From Terrabacter sp. Root181 (GTDB lineage Bacteria > Actinomycetota > Actinomycetes > Actinomycetales > Dermatophilaceae), in contig NZ_LMHU01000001.1 of the NCBI RefSeq assembly GCF_001428505.1, positions 828,891 to 892,890 of the forward strand: 64,000 nt of DNA, read 5' to 3'. Every line of letters starts with the position of its first letter. Positions within the stretch are counted from its first letter, which is position 1. The position numbers and the translations under genes are program-made. The notes under the pieces were generated by a model. It was not told where the DNA came from. It searched no databases and worked only from the letters and a program-made list of their open reading frames with translations. Shown here in pieces: positions 25,198 through 33,917 of the stretch.

Positions 25198-25242
25198 GCT
25201 GCCGGAGGCGGCCGCCGCCGGACCCCTCAGTGCGGCGGCAGC
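25198..25242. terminator. Possible bidirectional terminator after dadA
   Basis: GCTGCCG (25198-25204) pairs with CGGCAGC (25236-25242); within it a second GC-rich hairpin (25202-25221) can form. It lies between convergent dadA and the DM13 gene. Confidence 0.45.
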
Positions 25243-25264
25243 CGTCACCCGTGCTTCGGAGGCG

Positions 25265-25837
25265 TCACGCCGATCGGATGGGAGCCGATCCGAAGGCGAC
25301 GTCGAAGCGGTCGCACCAGATGACGACGGAGGTGAGCTCCGTCAGGTCGGTGCCGGCCGGGACGGCGTAGTTCTGGTTGCCGTCCGTGGCCTTGAGCGCG
25401 CCGAGGGGGACGGACTGCCCGTCGTCGTAGCGGTGCCAGTCGTCGTCCCCGGCCGGCTGGTCGGTGAGCCAGACCACGACGTCCGGGCCGTCGCTCGTCG
25501 AGAACCCCTCGAGGCGCACGACGCGTGAGCCGTCGGCCAGCTCGAGCACGCGGGCGGTGCCGGACGTGGCGTGCTCCCCGTCGACGAAGCGACCCTCGCC
25601 GAGCACGCGCGGAGCCGCTGCCGCGGCCGAGGGCGTATGCCGTCCGGTCGCGGCCGCGCTCCCCGTGGCCGTGCCGCTCGGGCCGGGGCTCTCGGCGGAG
25701 ACCGCGGTGGCGGTCGGCAGCGCCTCGTCGACGGTGCTGCGGGTGAGCAGCCGCCATGGCTGGAAGAGGGCGAGCGCGACGACGAGCCCGACGACGGCGG
25801 TGACGACGGCGGCGGCGATCCAGGGGCGTCGGTTCAT
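25265..25837 (-). CDS. Membrane-anchored DM13-domain protein (190 aa)
   Basis: MNRRPWIAAAVVTAVVGLVVALALF is an uncleaved anchor or signal segment, followed by a Ser/Thr/Ala/Pro-rich linker to about residue 75. The rest is a DM13 domain (RFVDGEHATSGTARVLEL, RLEGFSTSDGPDVVVWLTD, GNQNYAVPAG, VIWCDRFDVAFGSA) with the single conserved Cys in the last strands. DM13 domains are proposed electron-transfer or redox modules. Presumably faces the cell exterior. Downstream of the GH13 gene on the same strand, with 68 bases between. Confidence 0.8.
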   Translation of the reverse strand: MNRRPWIAAAVVTAVVGLVVALALFQPWRLLTRSTVDEALPTATAVSAESPGPSGTATGSAAATGRHTPSAAAAAPRVLGEGRFVDGEHATSGTARVLELADGSRVVRLEGFSTSDGPDVVVWLTDQPAGDDDWHRYDDGQSVPLGALKATDGNQNYAVPAGTDLTELTSVVIWCDRFDVAFGSAPIRSA

Positions 25838-25905
25838 GCGTCCAGTGGACCGGTCGCGCGCCGCCGGCACCAGGACGCGACCCTTACGAAACGGTGACGC
25901 GCGCG

Positions 25906-27675
25906 TCAGGCAGGCGTGAGGACGACGAGGGTGTAGGCGCCGACCGAGACCGTGCCGCTTGCGGGCTGGTGGTCGAGCGGCTTGGGCGCCGCGTCCACGT
26001 CGTGGCTGTCGTGCCCCGCGAAGAGGGCGCTGTAGGTGGACGCGTCCGAGTTGAAGCGCACCGCCCACGGCCCGGCGGACGGCATACCCGTCGTGATGGC
26101 GCGGGCCTCGGCGCTCGCGTTGACGACGACCACGGCGACGTCGTCGCCCGAGCTCCGCGCCCACGCGAGGGCCTTCGCCTCGTCGTCGAGGTGGAGCACC
26201 TCGAAGCCCTCGCCGCGCAGCCCCCGCGAGACGCCGTCGACGTCGCGGCGCAGGTGGATGAGGTCGCGGCCGAGGCGCACGATGTCGCGGAACTGCTCGG
26301 CCCGCTCCCAGTCGAGCGGCACGTCGTCGCGGAACCACTCGTCCTCGAGGAACTCCTGGCCCTGGAAGAGCATCGGGATGCCCGGCGTCGTCAGGGCGAT
26401 GGCGAAGCCGAGGGTCGCGCGCTTCTGCGCCGCCCAGCCGCTGGGGTCGCCGCCGTCGATCTCGTGGGGGACCCGCAGCTTGCCGTTGGCCACCTCGTCG
26501 TGGCTCTCGGTGTAGACGATGCGCCGGAACGGCTCGTCGACGCCACGCAGCGCCTCGGCGAGCGCGGTCATGGAGCGGTCGGCGTCGTCGACGGCCGTCA
26601 GCAGGCGCCGCACCGGGTGGACGAAGCTCGTGTCCCACTGCGCGTGGAAGCCGGCGCCGCCCTTGTCGTCGGAGGTGATCGCCGGGTCGGCCTGGAGGTC
26701 CTCGGCGATGAGGATCTTGTCGGGGTGCCGCTCGCGGATGGTCGCCGTGATCGACTGCAGGAGGTCCCAGCCCTCGGGCAGGTCGCCCGTGCCGAGGCCG
26801 TCGATGGTGCGCACGTAGAGCGTCGCGTCGAACCGCAGGCCGTCGAGGTGGAACTCCTCGAGCCACATGAGGGCGTTGTCGTGGAGGTAGGCGCGCACCT
26901 CCTCGCGGCCGTAGTCGGGGCGGGTGTCGCCCCACGGGGTCGCGGAGCGCTCGTCGTTGTAGAAGTAGATGCCGCCCTTGCCGTCCTCGCTCCAGCCGTC
27001 GAACTGCCACAGGGACAGGTCGCTCGGGCCGTAGTGGTTGATGACGACGTCGAGGATGACGGCGATGCCGTGCCGGTGGGCCTCCTTGACGAAGCCCTTC
27101 AGCGCGTCGGCGCCGCCGTAGCCGCTCTCGACCGCGAAGGGGTTCGACGGGTTGTAGCCCCACGAGTAGTCGCCGGCGAACTCGGCGACGGGCATGAGCT
27201 CGACGGCGTTGATGCCGAGCTCGGCGAGGTAGCCGAGCTTGCCGGCCAGGCCGCCGAGGTCGCCGGCGTCACCCTCGGTCGCGACGAACGAGCCGATGTG
27301 GGTCTCGTAGATGACGAGCTCGTCGTGGGGCGGGCAGCCGAACGTGTCGCCGGCCCAGTCGAAGGCGTCGCGGTCGTAGACGACGGCGTTGCCCGACGAG
27401 TTCGTGACGACGCGGGCGCGCGGGTCGATGCGCATGAGCCGCTGCTCGCCGTGGGTGATGACGAACTGGTACTCGTCGCCGGGGTGCGCGCCGTCGACGT
27501 CGGCGTACCAGTGGCCGTTGTCCTCGGAGACCATCGCGTGGCCGTCGCCGGACCACCCGGTGAAGCTGCCGGTGACCGCGACGGCGTCGGCGTTCGGGGC
27601 CCACACGCGGAAGGCCGTGCCGCCGTCGTGGGGCATCGACCCGAGTCCGGGGCGGTGGGCGTCGTGCTCGGACAT
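25906..27675 (-). CDS. GH13 glycosyl hydrolase, branching-enzyme-like, with N-terminal CBM48 (589 aa)
   Basis: Alpha-glucan enzyme without a signal peptide, so cytoplasmic. Residues 15-105 are a CBM48-type sandwich (FRVWAPNADAVAVTGSFTGW). The catalytic barrel has VIYETHIGSF, INAVELMPVAEF, LDVVINHYGP, LDGLRFDATLYV (Asp nucleophile), ILIAEDLQ (acid/base Glu) and YTESHDE (third Asp). Closest by eye to 1,4-alpha-glucan branching and trehalohydrolase-type GH13 proteins; shorter than classic GlgB. Exact reaction unsure. It lies 96 bases downstream of the murein-salvage kinase, after a hairpin. Confidence 0.8.
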   Translation of the reverse strand: MSEHDAHRPGLGSMPHDGGTAFRVWAPNADAVAVTGSFTGWSGDGHAMVSEDNGHWYADVDGAHPGDEYQFVITHGEQRLMRIDPRARVVTNSSGNAVVYDRDAFDWAGDTFGCPPHDELVIYETHIGSFVATEGDAGDLGGLAGKLGYLAELGINAVELMPVAEFAGDYSWGYNPSNPFAVESGYGGADALKGFVKEAHRHGIAVILDVVINHYGPSDLSLWQFDGWSEDGKGGIYFYNDERSATPWGDTRPDYGREEVRAYLHDNALMWLEEFHLDGLRFDATLYVRTIDGLGTGDLPEGWDLLQSITATIRERHPDKILIAEDLQADPAITSDDKGGAGFHAQWDTSFVHPVRRLLTAVDDADRSMTALAEALRGVDEPFRRIVYTESHDEVANGKLRVPHEIDGGDPSGWAAQKRATLGFAIALTTPGIPMLFQGQEFLEDEWFRDDVPLDWERAEQFRDIVRLGRDLIHLRRDVDGVSRGLRGEGFEVLHLDDEAKALAWARSSGDDVAVVVVNASAEARAITTGMPSAGPWAVRFNSDASTYSALFAGHDSHDVDAAPKPLDHQPASGTVSVGAYTLVVLTPA

Positions 27676-27700
27676 GCGGGCTCCAGTCGGCTCGTGAGGG

Positions 27701-27728
27701 GGCAGCCCCGAGCGTAGACCGGGCTGCC
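27701..27728 (-). terminator. Possible terminator of the murein-salvage operon
   Basis: GGCAGCCC and GGGCTGCC (8-bp perfect stem) with a 12-base loop, located between the kinase stop (27772) and the GH13 start (27675) on the same strand. Confidence 0.4.
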
Positions 27729-27771
27729 GGGGCCGACCGGAGACGTACCCGATCGGCCACCGGGGCCCGCG

Positions 27772-28722
27772 TCAGCCGACGAGGAGGTATGCCGGGTGCT
27801 CGGGGAGCGCTCCGGTGTCCCGCAGGTGCCGGGCCAGCAGGAGGGCGCCGTCGAGCGCCCCGCCGCGGGCGGGAGTGCGCCGGGCGCCGGCGTCGGCGAG
27901 CCGGGCGTCGAGGGCGTCGGCCACGGGGGCGGCGCTGAGCAGCCCACCGGTCGCGGCGAGGACCGGGTCGGTCAGGCCCTCCGCCGCGCGGAGCAGGGAG
28001 TCGGCGAGGTCGGTGCCCGAGCGGACGCACAGGGCGTGGGCGACGGGGTCGCCGGCCGCAGCGGCCGTGACGAGCGGCGCCACCGAGGCCAGACGCTCGG
28101 GCGCGTCTCGGCTCGTCATGACGAGCCGCGGCCAGCCCTCGGGCGGTCCGAGCAGGTCGGTGGCCGCCGACAGGAGGGCCGGCGAACCGCCGGGGAGGCC
28201 GTCGTGGGCGCGCAGGGCCGCCCGGAGGCCGGCCATGCCGAGCGTCGCCGCCGACCCGGCGTCGCCGAGCACGTGCCCCCAGCCGTCGACGCGGCGCCAC
28301 TGCCGGTCGAAGTCGGTGCCGAAGGCGACCGCGCCGGTGCCCGCCGCGACGACCGCGCCCGGACCGATCCGACCCGTCGCGCCCACGAGGTTGGCGACGG
28401 CGTCGCTGACGACGACGGTGCGCTCGGCGCCCAGGCCTTCGGCCACCGTGCGGAGCACGTCGGTCCGGTCGGCGAGGAAGAGCAGGCCGCGCATCGACCA
28501 CACGACCACCTCGGGAGGCACTGCGCCGGAAGCGGACTCGGCCGCGGCTCTCGCCGACAGCGACCGCGCATCGGCGACGAGAGCAGCCACGTCGATCCCG
28601 CCCGACCCGACCCGCACCCCCGGTGCGGTGAGCACGGGACCAGGGCTGCTGGCAAACGTGGTCAGCCGAAGGCCCGAACCGCCGACGTCGACGGCGACGA
28701 CGGCCCCGGCGCGCTCGCTCAC
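27772..28722 (-). CDS. BadF/BadG-type sugar kinase, GlcNAc/MurNAc kinase-like (316 aa)
   Basis: ATPase of the sugar kinase/Hsp70/actin superfamily. AVDVGGSGLRLTTF is the phosphate-1 loop, VVSDAVANLVG follows, VVAAGTGAVAFG is phosphate-2 and LAATGGLLSAAPV the adenosine part. The family includes GlcNAc kinase and MurK of Clostridium acetobutylicum, which phosphorylates MurNAc and GlcNAc at O6. Beside murQ and an ABC importer, the parsimonious role is to make MurNAc 6-phosphate for MurQ. Last gene of the operon; GTG start 13 bases after the permease stop. Confidence 0.75.
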   Translation of the reverse strand: MSERAGAVVAVDVGGSGLRLTTFASSPGPVLTAPGVRVGSGGIDVAALVADARSLSARAAAESASGAVPPEVVVWSMRGLLFLADRTDVLRTVAEGLGAERTVVVSDAVANLVGATGRIGPGAVVAAGTGAVAFGTDFDRQWRRVDGWGHVLGDAGSAATLGMAGLRAALRAHDGLPGGSPALLSAATDLLGPPEGWPRLVMTSRDAPERLASVAPLVTAAAAGDPVAHALCVRSGTDLADSLLRAAEGLTDPVLAATGGLLSAAPVADALDARLADAGARRTPARGGALDGALLLARHLRDTGALPEHPAYLLVG

Positions 28723-28735
28723 GCGAGCGAGCCGA

Positions 28736-29644
28736 TCACTTCGCCATGCCGGCGGTCAAGCCCGCGACGATCTGCTTCGTGGCGACGAGGAAGAGCACGA
28801 TGAGCGGGATCGTCGTGATGACGAGCCCGGCGAAGACGGCCGAGTAGTTCGTCGCGTTCTCCCCGAAGAAGCTCGTGAGGCCGACCGGGAGGGTGTACTT
28901 GTCCTCGCTGCGCAGCAGCACGAGGGGGAAGAGGAAGTCGTTCCAGATCGGCACGAAGCGGAAGACCGCGACCGTCGCCAGGGCCGGGCGCACGAGCGGC
29001 ACCATGATCCGCCAGAACGTCTGCCAGTGGCTCGCCCCGTCGAGCGCGGCGGCCTCCTCGAGCTCCTCCGGCAGCTGCCGGAAGAACGTCATGAGGACGA
29101 AGATCGAGAACGGGACGCCCGACGCGGCGTACATGAGCATGAGGCCGAGACGCGAGTCGATGAGCCCGAGCCCGTCGAAGAGGTAGAAGATCGGCAGGAT
29201 CGCGAGGTGGATCGGCAGCATGAGGCCCGAGAGGAAGAGCGCCTCGAGCCAGCGGAAGATCCGAGACCGGCCGCGGGCCAGCGCGTAGGCGGCCATCGTC
29301 GCGACCGCCGTCGAGATCGCGACCGCGCCGACCGTGACGGCGAGCGAGTTGGCGAAGTACGTCGCGAAGTTGCCGGTGGTCCACGCCTCGACGTAGCTCG
29401 CCGTCGTCGGGGGAGTGGGCAGGCCGAGCGGGTCGGTGATGAGGTCGGAGTTGGTGCGGAAGCTGTTGCTCACCATGAGCAGCAGCGGCACGAGCGCCAG
29501 GGCGGCATACCCCCAGAGCAGCACGCTGGCACCGGCGCCGCCCACGGGACCGTTGACCCGCGGCGGGCGCCGACGACCGCTCGGGACGGGACGGGCCGCG
29601 GCCTGCTCCTGCGGCGACTCGGTGGTGACGACGGCCGTGGTCAT
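28736..29644 (-). CDS. Sugar ABC transporter permease, MalG type (302 aa)
   Basis: Inner-membrane permease with about six spans. The EAA loop that contacts the ATPase reads EELEEAAALDGASHWQTFWRIMVPLVRPAL. The N-terminal 35 residues are a proline/arginine-rich cytoplasmic lead. Its ATG overlaps the stop of the partner permease (ATGA), so the two are made in equal amounts. No ATPase gene is in the locus; a shared MsiK-type ATPase from elsewhere, common in actinobacteria, is presumably used. Confidence 0.9.
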   Translation of the reverse strand: MTTAVVTTESPQEQAAARPVPSGRRRPPRVNGPVGGAGASVLLWGYAALALVPLLLMVSNSFRTNSDLITDPLGLPTPPTTASYVEAWTTGNFATYFANSLAVTVGAVAISTAVATMAAYALARGRSRIFRWLEALFLSGLMLPIHLAILPIFYLFDGLGLIDSRLGLMLMYAASGVPFSIFVLMTFFRQLPEELEEAAALDGASHWQTFWRIMVPLVRPALATVAVFRFVPIWNDFLFPLVLLRSEDKYTLPVGLTSFFGENATNYSAVFAGLVITTIPLIVLFLVATKQIVAGLTAGMAK

Positions 29645-30540
29645 GCGGTGATCCTCCGCTCGTGACGGCGCAGCACGGCCGTGGCGGCGTAGGCGCCGCC
29701 GAAGATGATGACGAAGAGCAGGGTGGCGAGCGCCGACGAGCTGCCGATGGCATCGGTCGCGCCCGAGTCGAAGGCCGTGCGGTAGAAGAGCAACGACACG
29801 AAGTCCGTTGCGCCTGCAGGGTTCCCGGTCGATCCGCCGAACGCGTAGGGCAGGGCGAAGGCCTCCATCGCGAAGATGAACGTCAGGACCGACACCGTGC
29901 CGATGGCCGGGACGAGCAGCGGGAGGGTGATCTTGAAGAACGCCTGCCGGTTGCTCGCGCCGTCGACGCGGGCGGCCTCGGTCAGCTCCTCCGGGACACC
30001 GCCGAGGGCGGCGCCGTAGAGCAGGACCGGGAAGCCGATCCACTGCCACACGCTGACGAGGATGACGACCCAGATCGCCGTCTTCGGGTCGCCGAGCCAC
30101 GGCAGCGCCCACGACTCGAGACCGATCTTCGTCAGCAGCGTGTTGACCGGCCCGAACGTCGGCGAGAGCAGCAGCGTCCAGAGGTAGCCGATGACGATCG
30201 GGCTCACGAGGTAGGGCATCGCGTAGAGCGTCTGCAGCATCCGGCGGCTGCGCGGACGCGTGTAGAGCAGGTACGCGATCGTGAGACCGAACGTGTTCTG
30301 GATGAGCATCGTGCCGACGAAGAAGAGCACGTTGTGCATCAACGCTCGTGGCAGGTCGGTCGTGAACGGCGCCCTCGTGAAGAGCGTCGCGAAGTTCTCG
30401 AGCCCGGCGAACGCCCCGCGGGTCGTGCCCTGCCACTGGAAGAAGGCGTAGGAGAACGCCGTCACCATCGGGTAGAGCACGAACACCGCGAAGAGGGCGA
30501 GCGCCGGGGCGACGAAGACAAGGCCGGTGCGGCGCCTCAT
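29641..30540 (-). CDS. Sugar ABC transporter permease, MalF type (299 aa)
   Basis: First of the permease pair. LVFVAPALALFAVFVLYPMVTAFSYAFF is the first span, and EELTEAARVDGASNRQAFFKITLPLLVPAI is the EAA loop. It lies 10 bases downstream of the binding-protein stop and overlaps the second permease. Together they form the channel for a solute delivered by the neighbouring lipoprotein. Confidence 0.9.
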   Translation of the reverse strand: MRRRTGLVFVAPALALFAVFVLYPMVTAFSYAFFQWQGTTRGAFAGLENFATLFTRAPFTTDLPRALMHNVLFFVGTMLIQNTFGLTIAYLLYTRPRSRRMLQTLYAMPYLVSPIVIGYLWTLLLSPTFGPVNTLLTKIGLESWALPWLGDPKTAIWVVILVSVWQWIGFPVLLYGAALGGVPEELTEAARVDGASNRQAFFKITLPLLVPAIGTVSVLTFIFAMEAFALPYAFGGSTGNPAGATDFVSLLFYRTAFDSGATDAIGSSSALATLLFVIIFGGAYAATAVLRRHERRITA

Positions 30541-30550
30541 GCAGGAACCG

Positions 30551-31870
30551 TCACGCGCTCGGCTTGAACCAGGTCTTGACGCCGGTCTCGAGGTCCTGGC
30601 TCACCGCGGTGGCGTCCTTGGAGCCGAGCAGCAGCTCCTGCAGGCCCTTGCCGAGCAGGTCGGTGCCCGTCGGTGAGCCGTAGCGGAAGTCGGTGAGCAG
30701 CAGGTACGGCGACCCGGAGTCCGTGTAGTTCTGGCTCATCTGCTTGAGCAGCGGGTCGGTGGGCTCGACCCCGGGCACGGCCGAGATCTGCCTGATGTCG
30801 TCGGTGACCATCTGGCCGAACTCCTTCGTGGTCATCCACTTCACGAGCTCGGTGGCCTCGGTGGGGTGCTTCGACCTGGCGGAGACGCCGAAGTTGCCAT
30901 CGGCCCATCCTGCCGTCGTCGCGGCCGAACCGCTCGGCGACCCGGGGGCCGGCGGCACCTGGAAGATGCCGATCTTCATGGCCGGGTTGGCCTTCTGGAA
31001 GACGGAGAGGTCGAAGCTGCCGCCGGGGATCATCGCGGCCTTCTCGGCCGAGAAGAGCGTCTGGGCGTCGGTCTGCGCCACGCCGGTGGAGTTCTTGGGC
31101 AGGTACTTCTCGAGGTCGCTCACCACCTGCACCGATCCGACCCAGTCGGGGTCGGTGAAGGACTTCTGGCCCGAGAGCACCTCGCTCTGGAAGGCCTTGC
31201 CGCCGAAGCGCGGGGCAGCGAGCACCTCGTGGACGATCGGGAGCGTCCAGTCGTCCTTGGCGCCGATGGCGATCGGCGTGACGCCGGCCGCCATGAGCTT
31301 GTCGTTGGCGGCGATGAACTCGGCCCACGTGGTGGGGGCCTTGATGCCGCTCTTGTCGAAGAGGCCCTGGTTGTAGAACATCTGGACGGTCTGGCGCGCG
31401 AGCGGCACGGAGTACGTCTTGCCGTCCTCCTTGCCCTTGGCGCTCGCGACGACGTTCTCGTCCCAGCCGGCGAGGTCGACCTTGCCGTCGAGCGGCAGCA
31501 GGGACTTGCTGGCGACGGTGCCCTGGAGCTGGCCGTAGGAGCGGACCTGCGGCACGTCCGGGCCGCTCGAGCCGGCGAGGCCGGTCGCGAGGATCTTGTT
31601 GTACTCCGTCGCCTTGAACGCCTTGAAGTCGATGCTGACGCCGGGGTGGGCCTTCTCGTACGCGTCGAAGATCTTGGTGTATGCCGCCTCGTCCTCGACG
31701 CGCCACGACCACACCGTCAGGGTGACCTTGCCGTCGTCACCGGTGCTCGAGGAGCCCGAGGAGGAGGGCGAGCAGGCGGTCACGACGAGCGCTCCGGAGA
31801 GCGCGGCGATCGTGAGGACCGTGCGGCGTGCGCGCCGCGACGAGCCGGGGAGGCGTGAGGCGAACGTCAT
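30551..31870 (-). CDS. Sugar ABC transporter substrate-binding lipoprotein (439 aa)
   Basis: Family 1 extracellular binding protein. The signal ends in a lipobox (GALVVTAC), so the mature protein is anchored through Cys33 or thereabouts. A Ser/Gly linker is followed by VTLTVWSWRVEDEAAYTKIFDAYEKAHPGVSIDF and later YNQGLFDKSGIKAPTTWAEF, both typical of carbohydrate binders. In this locus the ligand is probably MurNAc, GlcNAc-MurNAc or a muropeptide-derived sugar, replacing the PTS uptake used by Bacillus. Directly upstream of the permeases. Confidence 0.9.
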   Translation of the reverse strand: MTFASRLPGSSRRARRTVLTIAALSGALVVTACSPSSSGSSSTGDDGKVTLTVWSWRVEDEAAYTKIFDAYEKAHPGVSIDFKAFKATEYNKILATGLAGSSGPDVPQVRSYGQLQGTVASKSLLPLDGKVDLAGWDENVVASAKGKEDGKTYSVPLARQTVQMFYNQGLFDKSGIKAPTTWAEFIAANDKLMAAGVTPIAIGAKDDWTLPIVHEVLAAPRFGGKAFQSEVLSGQKSFTDPDWVGSVQVVSDLEKYLPKNSTGVAQTDAQTLFSAEKAAMIPGGSFDLSVFQKANPAMKIGIFQVPPAPGSPSGSAATTAGWADGNFGVSARSKHPTEATELVKWMTTKEFGQMVTDDIRQISAVPGVEPTDPLLKQMSQNYTDSGSPYLLLTDFRYGSPTGTDLLGKGLQELLLGSKDATAVSQDLETGVKTWFKPSA

Positions 31871-31938
31871 GGTGGTGCTCCTGTCGGGTTCTGCTCGGTG
31901 CCTGGGGGTCGGCACGTGGGGGTGGGAGGGTGGTGGGT

Positions 31939-32898
31939 TCAGCGTTCGGGGGTGGGGGCGGCCGGGGCAGCGCGGGCGGCCGGGGCGGCCACCTGGCCGC
32001 CGAGGGACGCGAGCGCGTGGGCCACGGAGCCGTCGTGGGCGGCGATCGCGTCGCGCGCCGTGCCGGCGTCGACGCCCGCGAGCATCGAGAGCAGGGCGGG
32101 CTTGAGCTCGCCGTCGGCGTCGTCGAGGGCCCGGCGGGCCTGCTCGGCGTCGGCGCCCGTCGCCTCCTGCAGGATGCGCACGACGCGGCCGCGGAGCTTG
32201 GCGTTCGTCGCGACGACGTCGACCATGAGGTTGCTCCACGTGCGCCCGAGCCGGATCATCACGGCGGTCGAGAACGAGTTGAGGACGAGCTTCTGGGCGG
32301 TGCCGGCCTTGAGCCGGGTCGAGCCGGTCAGGGCCTCGGGGCCGGTGCGCACGGCGAGGAGGAGGTCGGCGTGGACGGCGACCTCGGCGTGCGGGTTGGC
32401 CGTGACGAGGGCCGTGACGGCCCCCAGCTCGCGAGCCCGCGCGAGAGCGCCGGCCACGAACGGCGTACGCCCTGAGGCCGTGAGGCCGATGGCGATGTCC
32501 CCGGGACGCAGCACGTCGGCTTCTGCGCGACCGAGGTCGACGTCGTCCTCGACGTTCTCGACGGCCTCGAGCAGGGCGGCGGGGCCGCCGGCGTGGTGGG
32601 CCACGACGAGCCCGGCCGGGGCGTTGAAGGTGGGGCGCAGCTCGGCGGCGTCGAGCACGGCGAGTCGGCCCGACGTGCCGGCGCCGAAGTAGTGCACGGC
32701 TCCGCCCGCGCGGAGCGACTCGACGGCGCGGTCGACGAGACGAGCCAGGTCGGGGAGGATCACGCTCACGGCGCCGGCCACGGTCGCGTCCTCGGCGTTG
32801 AGCGCCCTGAGGATGTCGAGGGAGGTGTGGGTGTCGATGGACGTCGTCCCCGGATGGCGCTCCTCGGTGGGGGCGTCCACGGTCACCTCGCTGCTCAC
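31939..32898 (-). CDS. murQ: N-acetylmuramic acid 6-phosphate etherase (319 aa)
   Basis: Splits the lactyl ether of MurNAc 6-phosphate to give GlcNAc 6-phosphate and D-lactate. The SIS domain shows HYFGAGTSGRLAVLDAAELRPTF and IGLTASGRTPFVAGAL. KAGTAQKLVLNSFSTAVMIRLG is the MurQ signature near residue 220. The C-terminus is an Ala/Pro-rich tail of about 20 residues. GTG 32898 lies seven bases after a -10 (promoter at 32906-32934), so it can be transcribed apart from murR upstream. Confidence 0.93.
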   Translation of the reverse strand: MSSEVTVDAPTEERHPGTTSIDTHTSLDILRALNAEDATVAGAVSVILPDLARLVDRAVESLRAGGAVHYFGAGTSGRLAVLDAAELRPTFNAPAGLVVAHHAGGPAALLEAVENVEDDVDLGRAEADVLRPGDIAIGLTASGRTPFVAGALARARELGAVTALVTANPHAEVAVHADLLLAVRTGPEALTGSTRLKAGTAQKLVLNSFSTAVMIRLGRTWSNLMVDVVATNAKLRGRVVRILQEATGADAEQARRALDDADGELKPALLSMLAGVDAGTARDAIAAHDGSVAHALASLGGQVAAPAARAAPAAPTPER

Positions 32899-32905
32899 CC
32901 GTGCG

Positions 32906-32934
32906 AGGTTAGTTTCCTACGCCGTCAGCGTCAA
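32906..32934 (-). promoter_or_regulatory. murQ promoter with putative MurR half-site
   Basis: On the minus strand TTGACG (32929-32934), 17-base spacer, TAACCT (32906-32911), then seven bases to GTG 32898. The spacer contains a TTTCCTACG word (plus strand 32913-32921), which matches an arm of the inverted repeat upstream of nagZ. Confidence 0.55.
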
Positions 32935-33013
32935 TGCCGTAAATGAGTAACATTCCCGTCACGGTCCCCCGACCACCCCCGTCCCTCGAGTGGGGGAGGG
33001 GGCGCTTGACGGG

Positions 33014-33913
33014 TCAGTCGGTGACGTGGTGGCCGGCGACGGCCTCGCGCGTCTCGGCAACCGCCTTGCGCACCCGGCGCAGGTTGCGCTGGGCGACCGC
33101 GATGTAGAGGCAGTCGACGACCGTGAGGGCCGCGATGCGGCTCGCCGTCGCGCCCGAGCGCAGGCTCGTCTCGCGCGCGGCGGTCGTGAGCAGGTAGTCG
33201 ACGCCCGAGGCCAGCCGCGACAGCGGGAAGTTCGTGATGGCCAGGGTCTTGGCCCCGGTCGAGCGCGCGGCCGCGAGCGCCTCGATGGTCTCCGTGGTCG
33301 TGCCGGAGTGCGAGATGCCGATGGCGATGTCACCCGGGCCGAGCAGCGTGGCGCTCGTCAGGGCGAGGTGCGCGTCGTTCCAGACGAAGGCGACGATGCC
33401 CATGCGGTGCAGCTTCTGCTGGAGGTCGGCGCCGACGACGGCGCTCGCGGCCACACCGTAGATGTCGACGCGTCCGGCCTTGGCGATGAAGGCGGCTGCC
33501 TCGGACAGCGCCTCGCGGTCGAGCTGCTGGGCGGTCTCCTCGACCGCGCTCGCATCGGTGAAGGCGACCTTGGCGATGATGTCGTCGATCGTGTCCTTGG
33601 CGCTGATGTCGGTGCCGCTGCGGCTCATCGTGCGCGGCTGGGCCGACTCCTCGGCGAGCGCGAGGCGCAGCTGCGGGTAGCCCGGCAGCCCGAGCCGCCG
33701 GCAGAAGCGCAGCACCGTCGTCTCGGACGTGCGCGCCGCCGTGGCGAGCTCGCTGATGGTCAGGCCGGCGGCACGGCGCGCGTCGGCGAGGACGATGTCG
33801 GCGACACGGTCCTCGGCGGGCGACAGCGAGGGCTTGATCCCCCGCAGGCGGATGAGCAGCGATGCGCTCGCGGCACCTGCGGGGGACGAGGCCCCGTCCT
33901 CGGTCCTGGGCAT
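33014..33913 (-). CDS. murR: MurR/RpiR-family transcriptional regulator (299 aa)
   Basis: N-terminal helix-turn-helix (SPAEDRVADIVLADARRAAGLTISELATAARTSETTVLRFCRRLG) and C-terminal SIS domain (VDIYGVAASAVVGADLQQKLHRMG, then IGISHSGTTTETIEAL) that senses a phosphosugar, in this setting most likely MurNAc 6-phosphate. It lies in the middle of the salvage locus, 4 bases after the serine hydrolase. The likely targets are the nagZ and murQ promoters. Symbol by context and family. Confidence 0.8.
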   Translation of the reverse strand: MPRTEDGASSPAGAASASLLIRLRGIKPSLSPAEDRVADIVLADARRAAGLTISELATAARTSETTVLRFCRRLGLPGYPQLRLALAEESAQPRTMSRSGTDISAKDTIDDIIAKVAFTDASAVEETAQQLDREALSEAAAFIAKAGRVDIYGVAASAVVGADLQQKLHRMGIVAFVWNDAHLALTSATLLGPGDIAIGISHSGTTTETIEALAAARSTGAKTLAITNFPLSRLASGVDYLLTTAARETSLRSGATASRIAALTVVDCLYIAVAQRNLRRVRKAVAETREAVAGHHVTD

Positions 33914-33917
33914 GGGC

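Noticed and set aside
25895-25908. 14-bp perfect palindrome TGACGCGCGCGTCA at the end of the GH13 gene
   Set aside because: Alternating GC palindromes of this size arise readily in such DNA, it overlaps the stop codon, and no second copy was noticed.
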